Shown here: positions 57,115-64,000 of the stretch, piece by piece
Layout of the letters: every line of letters begins with the position of its first letter
Position numbering within the stretch: position 1 is the stretch's first letter
From: Corticium candelabrum
Taxonomy: Eukaryota > Porifera > Homoscleromorpha > Homosclerophorida > Plakinidae
DNA length: 64,000 nt
Assembly: GCF_963422355.1 (NCBI RefSeq)
Contig: NC_085086.1
Location: forward strand, 6,409,973-6,473,972
Reading direction: 5' to 3'
Made by a program: the position numbers and the translations under genes
The notes under the pieces: generated by a model
What the model was told of the DNA's origin: nothing
What the model saw: the letters and a program-made list of their open reading frames with translations, nothing else
Databases searched by the model: none

Positions 57115-60078
57115 TTACCACAAATCCTTAACGATTAAGCTTGTAAATTGCGCTACTTTGTTGCTACTAGAAGGAACAAATTCTAGGTGTGCATAGTGGC
57201 GACCAAGGAACTCTTCAAAGTATTTAGCAGCAAAATTCTTTGGCACTCTGCCAATCAAGCCACCTGCGTTACCATGTGAATGGCTGTCAAACACAATGAA
57301 CAAGCTGTGTTCCTGCAGGTAGCACACTGCAAATGAATAAGGTGATACAACTAGCACGCCAGCCACCACTTTGTCATCAGTGAAAGAACGTAGCCTGCCG
57401 GAGACAAAATCTACTAGCCCCTGCCAACATCCCGGTCGTATGAAATAATCCTCCGAAGCTAGAAGGGTGGGCGAGGGTTCCATGCTTACAACATCGTATG
57501 CACTCAGAAACCCCTTCAAGCCCATCTGATCGTACGTAGCATTTCCTGCCCTCATAGCGTTGACAAGAGTCTCTTCTAGGAAAGAGGTTTCAGGCGGTAG
57601 TAAAAACGAGTCTTTCTGCAAAAGAATCAGCTGACACACTTGAGCTGCTATGACAGTGCAAGCATTGCTGCCATCACGTCCATCAATACGAGACTGGCAG
57701 AGCGAAGGTGCTAATAGGTATTCTGAACCCCGGTATGTCCATATCTCTTTAGAGTCTAGATTCTCATTGTGGTGAAGTAACTGTGATTGAAGAAACTCAA
57801 ATGCATTAACTTTCGGACTACTTGCATTATGGGCTGTTGGAGTATCACCTCGTTTGCTCATTTTGCTGGCCGTTGTGGCAGGATGGGTGTGGATAGCAGA
57901 AGTACTTGGACGCTTGCGTGAGAAAGGAGGATGCTTTGTAACTGAACTAGATCTGCGTTTTGTCTGGAATTGAATAACAGGTTCTTTCAAATCTTGCATT
58001 GGGCATGGGTTGTGTGCAGATGATTCAGATTGACACACTAGGACGGGTGTCTTTGCACAAGCTGCTTCTTGATTTACTCCAGTGCTCCTATTTGTTGCAG
58101 CGGACTTGGTATTCTTGGCACGACCAGCTGCCTTAGCCACATGTTGTGGCAGCTCCCGTCTCATCGATGGCGTGGGTGTAAACGTTAAGCACGTCATTTG
58201 ACCTTTATTGCAACCAATTGTCATCAAGCTGTTAAGCAAGGGCGTACCGATACTGTTGCGGGTATTGGATTTGTCGCTGCCCATGTTTGAAAAATTTCGT
58301 TCGATATCTGCACTAGAATGTGGTATAACTAGCATAGCTGATGCAAAACAAGATAAAAGAGGAAATTCCTGGCAGCCAGAGGCATCTGACCTTTTAATCA
58401 ATTCATGCCAGTGTTTGTCTATAGCCAGAGGTAATGAACTTCGACTAGAAGTGCTCTCGGTCTGATAGCGCTGCCACTCCCGCTGCAGCTTGGTAATATT
58501 CTCTGGGAGGACAACATTCGAGAATTGGCTAGCTAGGTGGCCAATTTCTCTTGCTGAGCGTTCCTTGCCTCTTTCGGGGCATAGAAACCGGAGAGCAGAT
58601 AGAACAGGGCATGACAGAGGCAATCGACGTTTGACCTCTTTTGCTGCCACAAGATAAAAATCTCGACATACAGTCAGGAAAGCGCTCCTTTCAAAATGAG
58701 ACATATCTGCCACAATAGCCTCGCAGTCCTTGCTGATAACCAAATCTATCACATCAATCCACAGTGCCTCATTGTCTAGGTCAAGGGTAAGGCAATCAGT
58801 GGTTTGGCTTATGCTTGACTGCTTGATGCAGTTGAGAAGAAGTATCTTCAGAAGTTGTCGCTGGTCATCATACAGGTTGTGAATCATAACATTGCTTGTC
58901 TGATAGCGGCAGTTCACTGTTGTAAAAATAGGTAAGACTTCCTTCAGAAAGTATAGGTAGGCTTTAGTGGACTTGGCTGCCATCAATTCAACCCACTCCT
59001 TTACTTTTGAAACGTTCCTTACATCGTTGTCTTGGGTGAAGTACTGTTCAAGAGCGTCCCACTGCTCCAAGACTCTTGATACACTTTGATGCAAGCTGAG
59101 CCATCTTGTAGAGGACGGTTTTATGAGCTTGTGTGAAGGAACGTTTGCAGCTGCCTGAAACTCTTTGTATCTCGCGACACGTTTTGCACTTTTCTCAAAA
59201 AAGTATGCCACATTCCTAGCGAAGTCTTCTACTATGGGTGGTATGCATTTAGAAGCACCCTGAGCACAAAGGTGGAGCTGATGACATGTGCAGTGAATAG
59301 AATACAGGTAAGGTTGAACGTTCTTGAGCCTAGTCAAAACAGAATTCTTTGATCCACGCATGACGTTGGCCCCATCTGATCCATAAGCGATCATGTTTCT
59401 CCATGGAATACCATCATCTTTGAACATTTCTTCAATCTTGCCGAAAATGTTGGTAGCAGACGCTGACGGGACTGGTTTAATGCCCAAACTATAGGACTTC
59501 ACCAATCCATCTGTAGTGTCGATCACGCGAGCTGATACTGCCATCTGTTCAAACACTGATATATCAGTAGATTCATCAGGAACGATGCTGAAAAATCCAA
59601 TTTTCATCTGGGAAACGAGATGTGCGTGCATGCTATCAGCAACGGTGTGCACGGCTGCAGTCATTTTGGTGCGCCCGGCAGAAACGGCTGAAGCAATCTT
59701 AGAATCCGGGAAAAGGATTGGAAGCAGTGGAGTCAGATGATCAGACACTGCAAGAGCTACGTCATGCTCAGCAAAGAAGAATGCCAATTTTAGGACGGCG
59801 TTTGTTGCAGCTACCGAAACAGCGTTCTCTTGCTTTGGAGCAAAGCTGGCCTTGATAGTGCCTTTCCATCCAAAATTTTTTTGTTGTACTCTTGCAACGT
59901 GCTCCCGCGAGGTTGCGTGGGTACGCAAGGTCCTAAGACCGCCAGTCTTGTAGCTGAGGTCCTTAGTGCACAGACTGCAGAAGGCCATGCCTGCACTTCT
60001 CTTCGACTCTGTTAACCAACCAGAGCATACAGGATCGCTCTCCCACTCCTTCTTGTAGGCCTGTAGCCATCGTTTCAT
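57115..60078 (-). CDS. hAT-type transposase fused to a putative papain-like cysteine peptidase domain (987 residues)
   Basis: The ATG at 60078 (MKRWLQAYKK) opens one uninterrupted frame. Residues 34-60 form a BED-like C2H2 finger (C34, C37, H54, H60). The hAT core follows: D168 in IVPDESTDIS, D235 in YGSDGANVMRG, STRWLSLHQS at 323-332. The C-terminal dimerisation block is VIPHSSADIERNFSNMGSDK around 585-604. A basic, Ser-rich linker (about 640-755) leads to a C-terminal domain (about 760-980) with GRDGSNACTVIA (C807) and FIVFDSHSHG (D931, H933). This Cys...Asp-x-His arrangement recalls the C76/OTU-like deubiquitinase folds; peptidase activity is inferred. Transposase-plus-peptidase in one chain is unusual, and the peptidase might aid stability of the transposase or counter ubiquitin-based silencing (speculation). 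Confidence 0.85.
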   Translation of the reverse strand: MKRWLQAYKKEWESDPVCSGWLTESKRSAGMAFCSLCTKDLSYKTGGLRTLRTHATSREHVARVQQKNFGWKGTIKASFAPKQENAVSVAATNAVLKLAFFFAEHDVALAVSDHLTPLLPILFPDSKIASAVSAGRTKMTAAVHTVADSMHAHLVSQMKIGFFSIVPDESTDISVFEQMAVSARVIDTTDGLVKSYSLGIKPVPSASATNIFGKIEEMFKDDGIPWRNMIAYGSDGANVMRGSKNSVLTRLKNVQPYLYSIHCTCHQLHLCAQGASKCIPPIVEDFARNVAYFFEKSAKRVARYKEFQAAANVPSHKLIKPSSTRWLSLHQSVSRVLEQWDALEQYFTQDNDVRNVSKVKEWVELMAAKSTKAYLYFLKEVLPIFTTVNCRYQTSNVMIHNLYDDQRQLLKILLLNCIKQSSISQTTDCLTLDLDNEALWIDVIDLVISKDCEAIVADMSHFERSAFLTVCRDFYLVAAKEVKRRLPLSCPVLSALRFLCPERGKERSAREIGHLASQFSNVVLPENITKLQREWQRYQTESTSSRSSLPLAIDKHWHELIKRSDASGCQEFPLLSCFASAMLVIPHSSADIERNFSNMGSDKSNTRNSIGTPLLNSLMTIGCNKGQMTCLTFTPTPSMRRELPQHVAKAAGRAKNTKSAATNRSTGVNQEAACAKTPVLVCQSESSAHNPCPMQDLKEPVIQFQTKRRSSSVTKHPPFSRKRPSTSAIHTHPATTASKMSKRGDTPTAHNASSPKVNAFEFLQSQLLHHNENLDSKEIWTYRGSEYLLAPSLCQSRIDGRDGSNACTVIAAQVCQLILLQKDSFLLPPETSFLEETLVNAMRAGNATYDQMGLKGFLSAYDVVSMEPSPTLLASEDYFIRPGCWQGLVDFVSGRLRSFTDDKVVAGVLVVSPYSFAVCYLQEHSLFIVFDSHSHGNAGGLIGRVPKNFAAKYFEEFLGRHYAHLEFVPSSSNKVAQFTSLIVKDLW

Positions 60079-60118
60079 GATGCACGATCGGATCTATCCC
60101 GGATACGCTGCCCGCATC

Positions 60119-60195
60119 TAGCCTCGCGTGGCCAGGCTTTCACCTCAGGCGCTAGGCGCCTGACAAGTAGTGAAAGGTCTGGCTACGCGAGACTA
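60119..60195. mobile_element. 77-bp inverted-repeat MITE
   Basis: TAGCCTCGCGTGGCCAGGCT at the left and, reversed, TAGTCTCGCGTAGCCAGACC at the right form 25-bp arms that meet around the GGCGCTAGGCGCC palindrome. It sits just upstream of the fusion gene start (60078), within its likely 5' region. Confidence 0.7.
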
Positions 60196-60494
60196 CCTCA
60201 CATCCCCGAACATCCTGGAACTGTTAGACTACTGCAAAAGAAATCGACGTTCGTACTGTTTGTACATTGTACTAGGTAAGTTAGACATACAAATTTACGT
60301 ACAGTACACACCACGGTTCGATAGCACGACGTTGAGTGACTTCGGAAGACCTACAACTAAATGCCATGTGATCATCGAGTATGTGTTTGCTCAGTGCTGC
60401 ATTTATCCGTAGGAATGGCCTACGGAATCCGTAGGCAAGTATGAAGGCCATTTTACCGTAGCCTACGGTAAAATCCGTAGGAGTGGCAGCCCAG

Positions 60495-61147
60495 GAGCTA
60501 TACCGAGGGTTTGGCACCTGTTGTAGTTGTTGTTGCTGTTTTTGTATTTGTTGTTGCTGGTGTTATATTAATAGTCGTTGTTGTTGCATTTGTTGTTGCG
60601 TTTGTTGTATTTGTTGTTGTCGTTGTTGTATTTGTTGTTGTTGTTGTATTTGTTGTTGTTGTTGTGGTTGTATTTGTTGTTGTGCATCTGTGAGTTGTTG
60701 TTGCATCTGTTCTTTTTGTTGTTGCATCTGTTCTTTTTCTTGTTGCATCTGTTGTTGTTGTTGTTGTTGTTGTTTAAGTTGTTGTTGTTGTGTGTCTACT
60801 CTTTGTTGTTGTAGTTGCGATAATAATTGTAATTGCTGTATTTGCTGTTGTTGTTGTTGTTCTTCTTCTTGTTGTTGTCTCCGTTGTTGTGGTGTCGGTG
60901 CGGGAACCTGAATCATACGTTTTGTCAAAAAACAATATTGGGCTAAAGTTTCCCTAATGTCAATTCCTGCCAACCCTCGGATAAGCTCACACCTGAAGTC
61001 TTTCTGCGCATACTGCCCTTTACTCTGGAGACGTTCATCTTGAGGATGTTGGTTTTGAAGGGCAGTAAACATGATGAAGCTGTTGAGAATAGCTAAGTCA
61101 ATCATGTGCAGAAAGATCTTCTTCCAGTACTTGAGGCTCTTATGCAA
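60495..61147 (-). pseudogene. piggyBac transposase C-terminal catalytic end with polyglutamine linker
   Basis: The frame reads KSLKYWKKIFLHMIDLAILN, then a DFRCELIRGLAG-like block, the conserved helical part after the catalytic residues of piggyBac. It then passes into about 100 residues dominated by glutamine (CAA/CAG repeats at 60530-60890), and PNPRYSS before the hAT-like insertion. The Cys-rich tail lies at 56718-56886. The catalytic Asp region upstream of 61147 is absent, so the gene was already truncated or begins in sequence lost to the Tigger at 61285. Confidence 0.7.
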
Positions 61148-61284
61148 TACTTCTTAATGTACGTCCAATGTACTCTAATTCTGTCATGTACTAAGTGTCA
61201 TTACGATAGGTAGATGCGTGTACACTTGTACTCCTCTTTCTAAGAAGAGCAAATCAACTGCCACAACAATTACGAAATGTTGAA
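61148..61284. other. Short spacer between piggyBac and Tigger relics
   Basis: No feature recognised. Confidence 0.3.
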
Positions 61285-63031
61285 CTAAGGTTCAGTACGT
61301 TTGAAAAACGACCCAATTCTAGTTTGTATTTGAGACTGCCTCCTCCTATTGGCAGCAAGATCTCTCCATTTCTTCACCAATAACAAATGCTCCAACGTCA
61401 CATTATCTTGTTCTTCCAACCATTCTAGGACTGTGGCCAAAGCATCATATGCTTGACTGTGTGTTACTTTGGCTGAACGTTGAATTTCCACCCCTTCATT
61501 TGAATCTGAGCTGTGATCACTGATCTCATCAGCAACTGTGGCAATAATTTCAGCGTTTGACAAAATTTGATGGCCTGGATCATCAACATCTTCAGAAAGC
61601 CACTCCTCTGGATGCTGCCAAGATGGATCTGCTTCAACATAGCCCAAATCATTAAAAGAGTTCTGACGTCAGAGTCTTCTGATGCATCTTCAGAGTCATC
61701 TGTAGCAGAGCCACAAGTAGAATCAGATGGTAACAGTTTCATTCCATGATTGTGCTGCCCAGTAAATAGCATGGTTGATGGTTACATTCTTCAGGATGTC
61801 AGGAATGGACAATGAAGAAGATTCGTTTTCCAAAATGATGTGGCGCAAAAGACGTTTCTTATACCGCCGTTTCAAAGGATCCAATACTGCTTGGTCCATA
61901 GGTTGCACAAGAGATGTTGTGTTTGGAGGAAGGAACATTGTCGTGACACAACCATCATGTGACTGCAACACCTCTATTGATGGATTGGCTGGGGCATTGT
62001 CAAGAAGAAGCAGGATTTTGTACTCAATCACATTTCCCTCACATAATCGTTTCACATGAGGTACAAACTTGTGATGGAACCAATCTGTAAAAAGTCTAGC
62101 GTCCATCCAGGACTTCTGTTGTGAAAAGTAGTGGACTGGCAAGTTGTTCATATCCATGTTCTTGAAGCAACGCAGCTTTGCACTCTTGTTAATAAATGCA
62201 AGCGGTAATCGGCAAGTTCCAGATGCATTGGCACAACCCAATAATGTGACCCTTTCCTTAGCCTTCTTGAATTTCTTTGCCCGCCGTTCTCTGCACTCAA
62301 ATGACTTGGAAGGCATCAGTCTCCACCATAATCCAGTTTCATCGGCATTGAAAACCTGATCGCTAGAGTAGCCTCCTGTTTTCAATCGACTTTCCAGTTC
62401 CCTTACAAACGGAGCAATAGCTGTTTAGTCTGCTGAAGTGACTCACCTTGCAGAGCTATCTGTCTGATTCCATGTCGACTACAAAACTTCTCCAGCCAAC
62501 CAGAGCTTGCTTTGAAGGAACTAGGGTCGTCGTTTGGATACAGAGATGGAAAAAGCTGCTGAGCTTTCTCTTGCAACAAAGGACCCGACACTGGGGCTCT
62601 CCTGCTACGCTGCTGTGTAGACGTAGCATGAGCGATCTAGTTCACTAAAATCAGGATCTCTAATAATTATGCACTTCTTAGCATATTCTTCTGGTGCTTC
62701 GGCAGCAAACACGTGGTCTTTGGTTTTATCACGATGTTTCCACACGTCCGCCACAGTAGACTTCGGAATTCCGAAGATTTTTGAGGGGTGTCTCTGTGAC
62801 TGACCTTTGCTGATTTCATCATTGACCTTGAGCTTCGTTTCAAGACTGATGCAGGCGCGCTTTCTTTTCTTCGAAGCCATACTCCCACGCACTGGCGCGT
62901 GAATGCGACTGTACATACGGGAGTTTGTTGTTTACGCGGTGTGTAACCTCGGAGCCCCAAGACATGCGCAGGGTTTCCGAGGGTGCAAAGGTGCCCGGAT
63001 CTCGGAGGTCCGGATAAGGGAGGTTTGAGTG
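61285..63031 (-). pseudogene. Tigger/pogo transposase gene broken by frameshifts, with one inverted end
   Basis: In order on the minus strand: an HTH at 62605-62880 (MASKKRKRACISLETKLKVN, then FGIPKSTVADVWK), a second HTH at 62403-62591 (SFKASSGWLEKFCSRHGIRQ), and the DDE core at 61723-62385. The core carries Asp in VFNADETGLWW, Asp in LLLLDNAPANPS and Asp in LVQPMDQAVLDPL. An acidic C-terminus lies at 61285-61647 ending RIGSFFKRTEP. All three catalytic Asp residues survive. At least three frame breaks separate the blocks. The right end CACTCAAACCTCCCTTATCC at 63031 with TA next to it fits a Tigger terminus; the left end is missing. Confidence 0.85.
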
Positions 63032-63033
63032 TA

Positions 63034-64000
63034 AGTCCAGAAAACAAAAATCTAAGTGGCGGTTTTTTTTTTCAAATAACGTCCACTAAGTGCGAGTTTG
63101 GTTTTACCGCTTCACTTACACTTTGATATTTGCTTAGACGTAAGTAAAAAACGTGCCTTCGCATTACTAACTCACCTTAAATCTACGGCGAAAAGCTCAC
63201 ATACGGCGATGGTTCGTAAGCATCTGCTTACACTTTTCGAATAACGCACAGTTGTTGCTACTACTCCTAAGATCATACCACGTTTCAGAACTTAACTTTA
63301 ACTTCTTGGCCCTCAGAATTGCCTGACGCGTCTAGATCACTTTCTCGAGTACGATCTGCCATCACGAGTTGCTGGCCTCGGAAAGCAGGACACAATATGC
63401 CACGCAACACAAGCAAGCGTTTGCTTTGCAGCCCAAGGCCCTAATGTCTACTGCACGTGCGTAAATCGGTGAAGTTCTCCTTTAAGCCATTTCTGCTGCT
63501 AGGTACATGGACACCAATGCCAAGAAAACGGCTTAACTATGAGCGAAAGCTGTTGCCACCCGTGAAAATATTGTCATCAAAACGAGGATATAGCCGGAAC
63601 GCCTCGGAAGATCAGCGATTCACAGACTGTATCACTGATGCCGATATAGCATAGCTCTATTGACCGCTGATGCTGCTTCTCCAATCCCAATATCGAGGCT
63701 TGCAAACCCAATTGCAGAAGCATAACCCAATTGCAAAAGCATAACCCAATTGCAAAAGCTTTGTACGCAATTGTGTTTAAAAAATGTTCTTGTTAAATAC
63801 TGCCCCTTTGCCAGGAAAAAGTAAGATTGGCTAAGTTCTGCCTGCCTGCATGAATTGCATATATTTGCTCAATGGTATAAAGGGCACTGTTTGATCTGTC
63901 GATGCCAAGATCACAACAGATCCTTTCCTCCCCGTATCAGCTACGACTATGACGACTGAAATAACTAAGGAGTTCCTGATCCGGTGTTGCCTCAGGTTGA
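63034..64000. other. No gene recognised; short tandem repeat near 63709-63757
   Basis: AT-rich DNA with a three-fold 19-20 base repeat (AACCCAATTGCAAAAGCAT) at 63709-63757. The ORF 63457-63654 has no motif I know. Confidence 0.45.

Larger units (their letters stand above)
56887..60494 (-). mobile_element. hAT-like element carrying a transposase-peptidase fusion
   Basis: Left end CAGGGCTGCCAC (56887-56898) and right end GTGGCAGCCCAG (60483-60494) are inverted repeats matching at 11 of 12, the usual hAT terminal style. Subterminal CCGTAGG/CCTACGG palindromes cluster at 60413-60480, with one at 56919. Flanking repeats are only GAG (3 bases), not the usual 8. It splits a piggyBac gene. It contains the 987-residue ORF and a 77-bp inverted-repeat MITE. 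Confidence 0.75.

Noticed and set aside
57115-60078. Idea that the C-terminal peptidase-like domain marks an integrated herpesvirus gene
   Set aside because: The domain is in frame with a hAT transposase inside an element with hAT-like ends, and no other viral gene is nearby. Similarity is limited to the Cys and Asp-x-His layout.
60483-60911. Plus-strand Cys/Leu/Val-rich ORFs resembling membrane proteins
   Set aside because: They are antisense readings of the CAA/CAG repeat coding the glutamine tract on the minus strand.

Overview
This window looks like metazoan nuclear DNA, probably from a sponge or another early-branching marine invertebrate. The evidence is GT-AG spliced genes built from phase-1 extracellular modules, many CA/TA/hexanucleotide microsatellites, and a very dense, nested population of animal-type DNA transposons. 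The taxon is an inference; I see no diagnostic host marker. No bacterial operon, rRNA, tRNA or CRISPR array is visible.

Layout. 1-0.45 kb: decayed endonuclease domain of a retroelement-type protein. 2.27-9.18 kb: the only convincing host gene, a 14-exon secreted mosaic protein (signal peptide, two discoidin/fucolectin-like domains, eleven CCP/sushi modules, a Kazal/FIMAC-like module). 12.6-13.0 kb: Gypsy integrase relic. 14.7-15.3 kb: a MITE. 15.6-16.7 kb: decayed pogo/Tigger-like gene. 17.0-19.7 kb: decayed Gypsy (protease-distal pol plus a candidate LTR), abutting 19.97-21.48 kb, a second Gypsy whose integrase end lies upstream of its reverse transcriptase (Gmr1-like order). 21.5-22.2 kb: hAT relic. 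22.58-24.13 kb and 24.15-26.11 kb: an intact Tc1-like and an intact Tigger element side by side in a TA tract. 26.2-30.2 kb: relics and unassigned DNA. 30.21-34.81 kb: a decayed Kolobok element with TTAA target duplication, a P2X7-C-terminus-like zinc domain and an internal hAT relic. 36.6-39.3 kb: Tc1 relic and a broken piggyBac.

40.2-52.5 kb is a four-unit, about 580-bp tandem repeat whose third unit was split by two transposons, each with a 3-bp target duplication: a 6.63-kb CACTA-like element (41536-48165) carrying a SAM-domain gene, a Cys-cluster gene and a third ORF, itself hit by two Tigger derivatives; and an intact PIF/Harbinger element (48388-51786) with its transposase and MADF partner. 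52.64-54.65 kb: an element with 90-bp inverted ends built from a 21-bp period, holding a nested element. 56.7-61.1 kb: a piggyBac tail split by a hAT-like element (56887-60494) that encodes a 987-residue transposase fused to a putative papain-like cysteine peptidase domain. 61.3-63.03 kb: decayed Tigger.

The genes do not form a pathway. The region is a transposon graveyard with at least four apparently intact transposase genes (Tc1, Tigger, Harbinger, hAT fusion). The strongest candidates for something undescribed are the hAT-peptidase fusion and the gene-carrying CACTA-like element. All exon models and repeat boundaries were read by eye.
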